Shown: positions 9,316-15,741 of the stretch, one piece after another
Numbering within the stretch: the stretch's first letter is position 1
Layout of the letters: each line of letters opens with the position of its first letter
Origin: UBA2773 sp964458715
GTDB lineage: Bacteria > Patescibacteriota > Minisyncoccia > Moranbacterales > DUUL01
Length of the DNA: 41,140 nucleotides
Direction of reading: 5' to 3'
NCBI GenBank assembly: GCA_964458715.1
Contig: CAYWJP010000005.1
Coordinates: 1 to 41,140, forward strand
The notes under the pieces: model-generated
The model's input: the letters and a program-made list of their open reading frames with translations, nothing else
Databases searched by the model: none
Told to the model about the DNA's origin: nothing
Translations under genes and position numbers: made by a program

Positions 9316-9916
9316 TTTTTGAAAAATAATGTCTTATTAAGACTCCAAATATTCCAGCTAAAACCCCCAAACAAATTGTAACCACTAAAACCAAATAAAT
9401 ATTTACCTGATTTTTAGAAACTTGTGGATCATCAATTATCAATTTAAACCAATTATTTTTATCTTGTCCAACATTTAGTTGCTGTGTCTTTTTATTTAAA
9501 GTTTTTTTGAGAATATTTCCAAAAGCAAACGCTGAGCGAGAGGTTTTAGATTTAAATTCAATTTTTATATAATTAGCAGACGACTGAATGGCTTTAATTT
9601 TATAAATATCTATCCAAGAACCTCGTCTAAGTTTTTCAAATTCCACTTTATTAAGATTAATCATTCCTGGATCCCCTAACCAATTAACAATATTCTTGCC
9701 AAATTTTTCATCCGCTTCTAATCGATAAAATTGATCATACTGATAATCTCCAGTCTCAACTTGACCTTCACGAGAAATATTGACCGCCACTGAACCTAAA
9801 TAAATCTGAGATTGTTGCTTATAAAAAAACAAACCACCAAAAAAAAGAATTAAAAAAAGAATTAAAAAAATCGTAAAATATTTTCTAATCAAATTTAAAA
9901 ACTCAATAAATTCCAT
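9299..9916 (-). CDS. Wzz-like polysaccharide chain-length / co-polymerase membrane protein
   Basis: This 205-residue protein has membrane segments near both ends (about 14-35 and 172-197) with an extracytoplasmic region between them, the topology of Wzz/chain-length determinant proteins. The N-terminus (MEFIEFLNLIRKYFTIFLI) resembles the start of that family. There is no attached tyrosine kinase domain, and the periplasmic part is short. Such proteins set polymer length or help export by the Wzy route. It overlaps the downstream glycosyltransferase by 17 bp and lies 106 bp after a DUF4012 gene, which supports the polysaccharide context. No Wzx or Wzy gene is in the window. Confidence 0.72.
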   Translation of the reverse strand: MEFIEFLNLIRKYFTIFLILFLILFFGGLFFYKQQSQIYLGSVAVNISREGQVETGDYQYDQFYRLEADEKFGKNIVNWLGDPGMINLNKVEFEKLRRGSWIDIYKIKAIQSSANYIKIEFKSKTSRSAFAFGNILKKTLNKKTQQLNVGQDKNNWFKLIIDDPQVSKNQVNIYLVLVVTICLGVLAGIFGVLIRHYFSKNENRN

Positions 9917-10022
9917 ATTAGTAGCTTAATTAATAGAAATTTAATTATAAAAAAACAAGACTTCTGAAAATAAATTCAAAACCCTCCTACTTAAAAATCC
10001 CAATTTTATTCGTCACGACAAA

Positions 10023-11396
10023 TTAAATCCCGCCTTTAGTTAATTCAAATTTCAAATCATTTTTTAAAATACTTTTTTGATTATATTCCCCCTCAGTCGT
10101 TTTAACATTGACAGTCACCGGCACATCTCCCACTCCTGATTGTTTTTGAATTAAGAGTTTATAATTATCTCTAATTTCATCGGGGAGAGTATAAACAATT
10201 TTAGCATGAGTCTGATGGTTCATTATAACATGACAAATAAATCCGAAATAAGTCTTGTTGCTTTCTTCTTGAATATTAGGATAGCTTACCATCTCTCGAG
10301 ACACTAACTCACTTCCCAACGGAATATAGACTCGTAAATAAGAGTGATAATCAGTAGTTCTCCAGTCACCATAAGTAGCGTTGTGAGTATAAATAATTTC
10401 CAAAGTAGCCGTTGGTTTTTCAAGTGTTAAATCTACATTATAAATCATTTCCCGATCCATATAAAAATCCGATTTAAAAGCTCCCAAATTAGCATCTACA
10501 GCCATTAAATAGTCACCGTCCCATTCCTGATTAATTTTTCCCGCCCAACCAACTTTTTCAGCTAAACCTTGCAATTCAGCATCTTTGAAATAAAACTGAA
10601 CATCTTTATTTCGCAATTCTTCTAGAGCTAAATCTGCCGTTTTTTTAAGATTTCCGGGAGTAATCAATCTGTCTGCAATCGCCGGAGCCAATACTTTCAT
10701 TACCGCTTTTCTATTTTGAGTATCCAAATCTTCATTTAAAATATATTTTTTCTCTACTTGTTCCTCTAGTTTCAAAACTGCATCTTCACCTGTAAAAGTC
10801 CCGTATGCTCCTAAATTAATTGGACCAGTAATTTTCAAAAAATCATTTAAAACAGTGGCATTGATGGCCAGCACCCCATCAAAATTATCGTTACCGCCAC
10901 TTAATCGGTAAAAATATTTGATTTTATCAACACTAGTTGGAAAATCAGGAAAGAAATTAGAGTCCCTAAATTTCCATTTTTTAACTTCCATCATTCTTTC
11001 GAAAGGATAAGGAGCAGTAACACTAGCCTTGATCCTTTGGTCTAATAAATTAGCATCCTCAAAAAATAAGGAAGTTACTTCTCCGTCCTTAAGTCTAGCC
11101 ACCGCATATTGCCCCAAAAAACCTCCCGTTGGTCTCAACTCCATATTATTTTGAAGTAAAACTAGATATCTTCTTTCAACCCCGTCTTTGATGGTAAAAG
11201 CCTGGACAAATCTATCAATGGCTTGAACTTCATCTTTAAGACTTTGCTTTATTGGTAAAAGTTGAGTAATTTTATCAACGGCCGAAAGAGAATTAATTAA
11301 AATTTGAGCCTTATCAACATCTCTAAAAAAATAGAAGACGCTAGCAATGCCCAATATTATCAAAAAAAGCAAAGCAAAAATTTTACCTTTTTTCAT
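10023..11396 (-). CDS. DUF4012 protein, short form
   Basis: At 457 residues this is the compact version of the protein at 4283-6889. One N-terminal membrane segment (about 5-24) is followed directly by the DUF4012 domain, marked by RRYLVLLQNNMELRPTGGFLG near residue 75 and by FRDSNFFPDFPTSVDKIKYF. The C-terminus is a beta-rich module with LLIQKQSGVGDVPVTVNV, matching LYQKQSGMNTS in the paralogue. It is the first gene of the minus-strand polysaccharide run. An 11-codon frame (11393-11425) with an abutting AAGGAG ends in an ATGA overlap with this start and may couple its translation. Function of DUF4012 is unknown; a role in surface glycan anchoring or assembly is inferred from context only. 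Confidence 0.85.
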   Translation of the reverse strand: MKKGKIFALLFLIILGIASVFYFFRDVDKAQILINSLSAVDKITQLLPIKQSLKDEVQAIDRFVQAFTIKDGVERRYLVLLQNNMELRPTGGFLGQYAVARLKDGEVTSLFFEDANLLDQRIKASVTAPYPFERMMEVKKWKFRDSNFFPDFPTSVDKIKYFYRLSGGNDNFDGVLAINATVLNDFLKITGPINLGAYGTFTGEDAVLKLEEQVEKKYILNEDLDTQNRKAVMKVLAPAIADRLITPGNLKKTADLALEELRNKDVQFYFKDAELQGLAEKVGWAGKINQEWDGDYLMAVDANLGAFKSDFYMDREMIYNVDLTLEKPTATLEIIYTHNATYGDWRTTDYHSYLRVYIPLGSELVSREMVSYPNIQEESNKTYFGFICHVIMNHQTHAKIVYTLPDEIRDNYKLLIQKQSGVGDVPVTVNVKTTEGEYNQKSILKNDLKFELTKGGI

Positions 11397-11425
11397 TTAT
11401 ATTTCATAATTAACAATAAAAACAT
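11393..11425 (-). CDS. Possible leader peptide upstream of DUF4012 gene
   Basis: An 11-codon frame including its stop (MFLLLIMKYK) begins right after AAGGAG (11426-11431) and stops at a TGA that overlaps the start of the next gene as ATGA. The AAGGAG is too close for the ATG but is 9 nt from an in-frame TTG. This is a weak call that could be chance in a short region. Confidence 0.25.
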   Translation of the reverse strand: MFLLLIMKYK

Positions 11426-11600
11426 CTCCTTAACAGAATAAAGATTATCATAAATATTAATATTCAACAAATCTATTTCCAATAACCTTTTTTTACTTTA
11501 TAATTAATTTTGTCGTGAAAAAGAGACCATTTCATTGGTCTTTAAATTTATTACGAAACATTCTAAAAAATGTTTTCAAAAAATCTAATAATTAAAAAGG
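11397..11600. other. Divergent intergenic region with small hairpins
   Basis: This stretch separates the minus-strand DUF4012 run from the plus-strand coiled-coil gene. It holds AGACCA/TGGTCT (11524-11541), which reads on the minus strand as a hairpin followed by CTTTTT, and TAATAAT (11586-11592), a possible -10 about 8 nt before the first paired base of the RNA element at 11601. Promoters for both directions are expected here, but I see no convincing -35 box. Confidence 0.4.
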
Positions 11601-11717
11601 GGTTAGATGTTTAGATAAAGTTCGAGGCGGATTTGAGCACCAAGTGAGACGTACTAAATAGTACGGCGAACGAGTGGCGGAAAATCCAACGAAAAAATTT
11701 ACTGAACAGCTAAATCC
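11601..11717 (+). promoter_or_regulatory. Structured RNA element, copy A (leader of coiled-coil gene)
   Basis: The outer helix pairs GGTTAG and GTTTAG at the 5' end with CTGAAC and CTAAATCC at the 3' end. Inside are the 5' box GTTCGAGG, helix 2 GGATTT/AAATCC, and hairpin CGTACT-AAAT-AGTACG (11650-11665). The 3' box is CAACGAAAAAA, degenerate compared with the other copies. The element ends 9 nt before the ATG at 11727. It belongs to the same family as 12788-12919, 16201-16324, 25450-25597, 34858-34977 and 36251-36371. Confidence 0.85.
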
Positions 11718-11726
11718 AGCAATTAA

Positions 11727-12101
11727 ATGAAAGATATTCAAGAGATATTCAATGAGCTAGAAGTAATTAAAAAAACCCAAAAAGAAATTCGAACCGAATA
11801 CAAAGATGCCCTTACTAACGCTAATGAATTTGAAGAAATTCAAAATCAAATTAAAGAGCTAACCGAAAAGAGAAAAACCATCCAAAGTATAGTCCAAGCC
11901 GAAATGGGTCAAAGATACCAAGATTTAGAAATCGCTAAAGATCAACAAAAAGATTTAAAACAGATGCTTTCTGATATTGCTATGAGCAACTTAATGGACG
12001 GAAAATCGATTGAATTAAAAGATAATAATGATTCCGTTTATGAACCTCAATTTTCAGTGACCTTTAAACGAACCAATGCAAAAAGCGTAAATCCAGAATA
12101 A
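11727..12101 (+). CDS. Small coiled-coil protein of unknown function
   Basis: The 124-residue protein is not recognised. Residues 1-85 are a charged helix with heptad-like spacing (KKTQKEIRTEYKDAL, QIKELTEKRKTIQ, DLEIAKDQQKDLKQML), probably one long coiled coil or a helical hairpin. Residues 90-124 (GKSIELKDNNDSVYEPQFSVTFKRTN) look like a short beta tail. There is no signal peptide or membrane segment, so it should be cytoplasmic. The gene stands alone between a structured RNA leader (copy A) and a strong terminator (12117-12145), so it is a single-gene transcript. The leader is the same element that precedes rpsO, tsaD and miaA, which suggests shared control. Confidence 0.75.
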   Translation: MKDIQEIFNELEVIKKTQKEIRTEYKDALTNANEFEEIQNQIKELTEKRKTIQSIVQAEMGQRYQDLEIAKDQQKDLKQMLSDIAMSNLMDGKSIELKDNNDSVYEPQFSVTFKRTNAKSVNPE

Positions 12102-12116
12102 ATGTCTTTGCAATCT

Positions 12117-12145
12117 AAAAAGCGTGTCTAATAGACACGCTTTTT
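12117..12145. terminator. Bidirectional intrinsic terminator
   Basis: AGCGTGTCT (12121-12129) and AGACACGCT (12133-12141) form a perfect 9-bp stem with a 3-nt loop, flanked by A and T runs. It ends the plus-strand coiled-coil gene and can also stop the minus-strand rsmA transcript. Confidence 0.92.
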
Positions 12146-12163
12146 AGTTTCTATTTTTTTTCA

Positions 12164-12299
12164 AAATTACAAATTCAAAATAACAAATAACAAATAAATT
12201 ACAATTTTCAAAATTAAAAGCTTCTCTGTAGTTAGGTTTCGAAAATTTGAATTTAAAATATTGGTGCTTATTTGGAATTTGTGATTTTGAATTTGTGAT
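12164..12299. repeat. AT-rich foldback element with TTAGGTTT core
   Basis: The left arm (CAAATTCAAAATAACAAATAA and on) is imperfectly complementary to the right arm (TTATTTGGAATTTGTGATTTTG). The centre reads GTAGTTAGGTTTCGAAAATT. An element with the same layout and a related centre, in the opposite orientation, lies at 31961-32104. Confidence 0.7.
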
Positions 12300-13184
12300 C
12301 TACAACGAGTTTATTAATTTTTTCCAGTCTTCAACTCCCAATTCCTGCGCCCTCGTATTTCCTTTGAATCCAATCTTTTCTAAAATTTTCTCAACCGCAT
12401 CTTTTTCTAAATTCAATCCTGCCGAAAAATTATTAACTAAAGTTTTTCGAGGACTAGCAAAACCAATTTTTATTAATCTAAAAAATTTCTTTTCCGCTTC
12501 TGGTTCAAGACGATTCTTATTTTTTACTACAATTTTAATCACTGCTGAATCTACCTCGGGAACTGGATTAAACTTCTCTCGGGAAACAATTTCCACTATT
12601 TCTGGCTCCCCAAAATATTGAACCGACAAAGATAAAATCCCTAGTTTTCCTGGTTTCGCAGAGATTCTCTCGGCTACTTCTTTCTGAACCATTAAAACTA
12701 AAATAGTTGGTTGAAAAGAATTCTCTAAAAATAATCGAAGAATTTTACCAGTTATATAGTAAGGAATATTAGCTATTACCTTATAGCGAGAATTACATGT
12801 TTGGCAAATTTCTTTGTCAAAACCTCCGCGACTCACTCCATTTACAGACTCAGTAAACTTCGTTTGTTGCTCGGTTTTTCCTTGAACTTTACTCAAACCT
12901 GTATTTCCCAAAAATTCTCTTTGGTTGAGGATTTTTTTCCAATCCATTTTTAGAACGTCTCCTGTTAAGATTTCTAGGTTATCTGATTTTAATTCTGTAC
13001 GACAAACTTCAGCTAAAGCCTCATCTTTCTCAATGGCCAAAACCTTTCCAGCTTTCTGAATTAATTCCCTAGTTAAAAAACCCTGCCCTGGACCAATTTC
13101 CAAAACATTATCATTCTTTGATATTTCTCCGGCCTCGATAATCCGATCGACCACCTCAGTGTCAATCAAAAAATTTTGCCCCAA
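12300..13184 (-). CDS. rsmA: RsmA/KsgA 16S rRNA dimethyltransferase, N-terminus lost in gap, with RNA-element insertion
   Basis: The frame enters from the N run and reads LGQNFLIDTEVVDRI, the standard N-terminal motif, so only the first few residues are missing. EIGPGQGFLT is the SAM-binding loop and NIPYYITGKIL the catalytic NxPY motif; the C-terminal helical domain is present (FFRLIKIGFASPRKTLVNN). The enzyme makes the two N6-dimethyladenosines near the 3' end of 16S rRNA. Between DWKKILNQREF and SRYKVIANIPYY, where the family has a short loop, lie about 43 extra residues encoded by the repeat at 12788-12919. Removing them joins a normal sequence. The apparent continuous frame with thioredoxin across the Ns is an assembly artefact. 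Confidence 0.92.
   Translation of the reverse strand: MGQNFLIDTEVVDRIIEAGEISKNDNVLEIGPGQGFLTRELIQKAGKVLAIEKDEALAEVCRTELKSDNLEILTGDVLKMDWKKILNQREFLGNTGLSKVQGKTEQQTKFTESVNGVSRGGFDKEICQTCNSRYKVIANIPYYITGKILRLFLENSFQPTILVLMVQKEVAERISAKPGKLGILSLSVQYFGEPEIVEIVSREKFNPVPEVDSAVIKIVVKNKNRLEPEAEKKFFRLIKIGFASPRKTLVNNFSAGLNLEKDAVEKILEKIGFKGNTRAQELGVEDWKKLINSL
12788..12919 (-). repeat. Structured RNA element, copy F, in frame inside rsmA
   Basis: Read on the minus strand, the 132-bp block begins GAGAATT and ends AATTCTC, forming the outer helix, with GTTTGAGTAAA facing TTTGCCAAAC further in. It has the 5' box AGTTCAAGG, helix 2 AAAACC/GGTTTT, a hairpin TTTAC/GTAAA and the 3' box GACAAAGAAAT, the same order as in the five intergenic copies. 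It encodes 44 codons with no stop and has the same orientation as rsmA. Confidence 0.85.
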
Positions 13185-13284
13185 NNNNNNNNNNNNNNNN
13201 NNNNNNNNNNNNNNNNNNNNNNNNNNNNNNNNNNNNNNNNNNNNNNNNNNNNNNNNNNNNNNNNNNNNNNNNNNNNNNNNNNNN
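13185..13284. other. Assembly gap (100 Ns)
   Basis: Exactly 100 Ns replace the 3' part of the thioredoxin gene, the spacer and the first codons of rsmA. A round 100 suggests a gap of unknown true length, so other genes could be hidden here. Confidence 0.99.
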
Positions 13285-13532
13285 TCTTTGAAAATCAACA
13301 TTGTTGGAATACTCATTACTCCATATTCTTCAGCTACATCTTCTGCGCTTTCAATATTTAATTTTCCAATCACCGCTTTATCTCCCATCTCTCCCGCTAA
13401 TTCATCCACAATTGGACCTTGCATTTTACAAGGACCACACCATTCGGCAAAAAAATCTACCAAAACTGGCTTAGTTTTCGAAGCTTCAATCACTTCTTTT
13501 TTAAAATTCTCACTATTAAATTCCATGCTCAT
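13285..13532 (-). CDS. trxA: Thioredoxin, C-terminus lost in gap
   Basis: About 82 residues are visible from the ATG at 13532 (a second ATG two codons in is equally possible). VLVDFFAEWCGPCKMQGP with the WCGPC redox site at 31-35 and the cis-proline segment SIPTMLIF near 74-81 identify a thioredoxin. The last quarter is missing in the N run. It reduces disulfides or persulfides in the cytoplasm. It lies 28 bp downstream of the CsoR/CstR-type repressor on the same strand and is probably transcribed from the regulated promoter at 13843-13872, so it is a candidate target of that repressor. Confidence 0.92.
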
Positions 13533-13560
13533 AACTTTATATTAATATTTATTAGGACCA

Positions 13561-13803
13561 CTAGTTATTATTAACTATTTCTTTTATCAACTTTTGCACT
13601 TTCTCTTTATCAATCTCATTATCACCTGACAAGCAATTCAAAGTTTTTTCCTCAATTATCTTATTAGTCACTGAATTAATCCCAGCTTTAGTGGCCTTAA
13701 GCTGAATCAAAATATCCAAACACTCTCTTTCCTCGCCAAGCATTCTTTTAATTCCCTCCAACTGACCAATCATATTGTTTATTAATTGTTCCGTATTTTT
13801 CAT
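13561..13803 (-). CDS. CsoR/RcnR/CstR-family transcriptional repressor
   Basis: Started at the ATG at 13803 the protein has 80 residues, normal for this all-helical family; a longer frame from 13872 would start upstream of the promoter and is rejected. Family features are IGQLEGIKRMLGEERECLDIL and the helix leading to LNCL. Cys28 and Cys57 occupy the two cysteine positions of CsoR (spacing 29). The histidine ligand expected at residue 53 for Cu(I) is Lys, which argues against a copper sensor and fits a CstR-like persulfide sensor; this is inference. The promoter contains a G/C inverted repeat of the type bound by this family, so autoregulation is likely. Thioredoxin is the next gene, 28 bp on. 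Confidence 0.85.
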   Translation of the reverse strand: MKNTEQLINNMIGQLEGIKRMLGEERECLDILIQLKATKAGINSVTNKIIEEKTLNCLSGDNEIDKEKVQKLIKEIVNNN

Positions 13804-13842
13804 ATTAACATTATTACTAAAATAAAAAAACAGTCTACTCTC

Positions 13843-13872
13843 ATTATAAACTACACCCCCCAGAGGTGTCAA
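13843..13872 (-). promoter_or_regulatory. Consensus promoter with CsoR-type operator in the spacer
   Basis: On the minus strand TTGACA (13872-13867) and TATAAT (13848-13843) are separated by 18 nt. The spacer and the edge of the -35 box carry ACACCTCTGGGGGGTGT (13869-13853), an inverted repeat with ACACC/GGTGT arms and a G run like known CsoR-family operators. A bound repressor would cover the polymerase site. It drives the repressor and thioredoxin genes. Confidence 0.85.
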
Positions 13873-13886
13873 GAGATACTTGTCCG

Positions 13887-13916
13887 TCTCGCGTCGCTTG
13901 CCGAGGCAGAAAATAT
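13887..13916. repeat. Short GC-rich repeat, copy 2
   Basis: GTCTCGCGTCGCTTGCCGAG with the following GCAGAAAATATC matches the patch at 8139-8168. It lies between the divergent promoters of the repressor gene and of the orphan gene at 14027. Confidence 0.6.
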
Positions 13917-13942
13917 CTTTTTATCCAATTTTTCCCTCAACC

Positions 13943-13971
13943 TTGCTTTTTATCCTAATTTCTGCTTTAAT
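13943..13971 (+). promoter_or_regulatory. Promoter for orphan gene at 14027
   Basis: TTGCTT (13943-13948) and TTTAAT (13966-13971) are spaced by 17 nt. Transcription would begin near 13978, about 50 nt before the ATG with its good Shine-Dalgarno site. Confidence 0.5.
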
Positions 13972-14026
13972 GACTCTTCAAATAATGAACGTTGAAAACC
14001 AACTTTTAGGAAAAAGGAGACGAAAG

Positions 14027-14509
14027 ATGAACCATGAAAATAGAAATTTAATTCAAGAGAAAAAATGGGGAAGACTTGATATGAATGGACCTCTTTTCCA
14101 TGAATTCGTCTGGTCCGGTTATTCCTGGCCAATAATTGTTAGTCGGCCTTGTATATACACCGAAAAAATAGGAAATATCTACACCCTGGTTCTTTGCTGG
14201 AAAAATCAGGAAGGGGTTCAAACAGAATTTCTCCTGAACATTCTGATTGAAAAATTTGGAGAAAAGTTTAGAGATCATCCTTTGTCAACAAAAATCTTAT
14301 TTGTTGGAAGATACGATGTTGCAAAAGAAACCTTCAAAGGGCCTCCCTTGTTTTCTATTGGTCCAAATAGATATAAAGAACAAGATTTCATACTCTTTGG
14401 AGAAATTAGAAAGCCTGAGACGTTTACTCTCAAAATTGATCCTTTTATCAATTCTAACCAGAAAAATTTTTATCCAAAGCTCTTCAAAAATCCGGATTAT
14501 TTCAAATAA
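14027..14509 (+). CDS. Hypothetical protein, 160 residues
   Basis: The ATG at 14027 is chosen because AAAGGAG lies 7 nt upstream, one of the best ribosome sites in the window; a longer frame from 13880 would run through the GC-rich repeat and the promoter. The protein (MNHENRNLIQEKKWGRLDMN onward) is a soluble mixed alpha/beta sequence with FHEFVWSGYSWPIIVSRP, YTLVLCWKNQEG and ILFVGRYDVAKETFKGPPLF. I do not recognise the family. It has no signal peptide or membrane segment. It forms a single-gene transcript ended by the terminator at 14536-14574. Strong expression signals for an unknown protein are unusual among the weakly signalled genes here. Confidence 0.7.
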   Translation: MNHENRNLIQEKKWGRLDMNGPLFHEFVWSGYSWPIIVSRPCIYTEKIGNIYTLVLCWKNQEGVQTEFLLNILIEKFGEKFRDHPLSTKILFVGRYDVAKETFKGPPLFSIGPNRYKEQDFILFGEIRKPETFTLKIDPFINSNQKNFYPKLFKNPDYFK

Positions 14510-14535
14510 TAAAAAATCTTCGCTTAAAAAGCAAA

Positions 14536-14574
14536 AAAACGCCTGTCAAGAAAACCATCTCCGACAGGCGTTTT
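14536..14574. terminator. Bidirectional intrinsic terminator
   Basis: AAAACGCCTGTC (14536-14547) and GACAGGCGTTTT (14563-14574) form a perfect 12-bp stem with a 15-nt loop between convergent genes. Confidence 0.92.
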
Positions 14575-14589
14575 GTTTTGTTTAAAATA

Positions 14590-14647
14590 TAGTATTCTTC
14601 AGAGTACTTCGCAGAGTACTCTGCAAGGATCTCTAAATAGGATACTC
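14590..14647. repeat. Multi-stem palindromic patch
   Basis: The perfect palindrome GCAGAGTACTCTGC (14611-14624) overlaps a second pairing CAGAGTACT/AGTACTCTG. Outer arms AGTATTCT and AGGATACT can close the whole patch. It abuts the stop codon of the phosphoesterase gene and lies after the terminator, so its role is unclear. Confidence 0.55.
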
Positions 14648-15718
14648 TTATTTTTCTATTTTTTCCAAACGAAACTCGTCCTCACTCCAATTTAAGATTG
14701 CCCAATTATTAGCTCCATCATCATCAAATTTTCCAATTAAATAATATTGGATACCATTAATATTAAATTCATTCCATTCGTGAGTTTCGCCATTAACAGC
14801 CACTATTTCTTTGCCACTATTTTCCAAGATTTGACTAACTTGAGCCTGGTTAACAATTTGATAAAGTTTCCGTTTGCCTTGATATTTAAATAAAGGGTGA
14901 TCAGAGAAAATTACAACTTTTTCTTTTTCAGTTTTTGCTAAATCTTCTTCGAGCCAAGATAATTGTGGTTCTAAAATCGAACCTGCATCTCTTTTGTTAA
15001 TTTCAGTCGCTTGAACACCTTGACTTCGAAGATCACTAAATTGTTTTTCATAATAATCTCGTTCACTAATTAATTTTTCTTTAGTAATTTTATTCTCAAT
15101 TAAATATTTTTCTAATTCAATCTCATTTTTTAAAACATCTCGTCTCAAATGATAAGCCTTTTTAACTTTTTCGCACCAAGAGCCTAATCGACAAAGAAAA
15201 TCGAGTTCACCATCTCCCGAAACAGTATCCAAAACAATAATATGAAAATTTTTCACGTCAAAAGAATAATAAGTCTTTGGGGTTTTTGTAACCTTTTTCC
15301 AATATTCAAAAGATTTATAGTCATCAACATCATGATCGCTCAAAACATGATAAATCGGAGCCTTAGTTTTTAAATTATTAATTGTCCAAGCCAATTCTTC
15401 CGGCGCGTCGTTGTCACAACCTTCTAGCCGATAACGAATATTATCTCCCAAATCAATATTTAAATCAGTCTTTCGTTCATCAACATCCACCGCAAAAGAT
15501 TGCATCCGCTCAGTCGTAATTTTCCCCGGACTGCGAAAATTACAGTTATGAATATCTGTAATTACTCCAATCTTGATTGAATCTGCAAAACTTTCCTCTA
15601 ATTGCTTATTAGCCTCAGCAATGCTTTCTTCGGTTTCAACAATCTGCGAAGATTCTGAACAACCCGAAAAAATCATCACCAAAAATCCCGAAACAACTAA
15701 CCCTATTTTTTTATACAT
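14648..15718 (-). CDS. Calcineurin-like metallophosphoesterase lipoprotein
   Basis: The 356-residue protein starts with a lipoprotein signal ending in FSGC (Cys20), so it should be lipid-anchored outside the membrane; Lgt is encoded in this window at 34029. Metallophosphoesterase motifs follow in order: TDIH (54-57), LGDN (90-93), SDHD (127-130, where GNHD is usual), FSDHP and a final NGETHEW (GHxH-type). Metal-binding Asp, Asn and His residues are therefore kept with small changes. A charged helical insertion (about 165-235) separates the two halves of the fold. The family hydrolyses phosphomonoesters or diesters; the substrate cannot be inferred. It lies 23 bp downstream of the SET-domain gene and may be cotranscribed with it. 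Confidence 0.85.
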   Translation of the reverse strand: MYKKIGLVVSGFLVMIFSGCSESSQIVETEESIAEANKQLEESFADSIKIGVITDIHNCNFRSPGKITTERMQSFAVDVDERKTDLNIDLGDNIRYRLEGCDNDAPEELAWTINNLKTKAPIYHVLSDHDVDDYKSFEYWKKVTKTPKTYYSFDVKNFHIIVLDTVSGDGELDFLCRLGSWCEKVKKAYHLRRDVLKNEIELEKYLIENKITKEKLISERDYYEKQFSDLRSQGVQATEINKRDAGSILEPQLSWLEEDLAKTEKEKVVIFSDHPLFKYQGKRKLYQIVNQAQVSQILENSGKEIVAVNGETHEWNEFNINGIQYYLIGKFDDDGANNWAILNWSEDEFRLEKIEK

Positions 15719-15741
15719 AAAGTTGGTTTAACAATAAGTAT

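Noticed and set aside
11601..11717. tRNA-like or T-box identity for the structured element
   Set aside because: The GTTCGAG box recalls a T loop, but no acceptor stem, anticodon arm or T-box sequence is present, and the downstream genes do not fit a tRNA-sensing set.
12300..13532. A single 410-residue thioredoxin-RsmA fusion
   Set aside because: The frame runs through 100 Ns. Each side is a normal separate gene, so the fusion is an artefact of the gap length.
13561..13872. Longer start of the CsoR/CstR-type gene at 13872
   Set aside because: It would begin in the -35 box of the promoter and adds 23 residues unlike the family; the ATG at 13803 gives the normal length.
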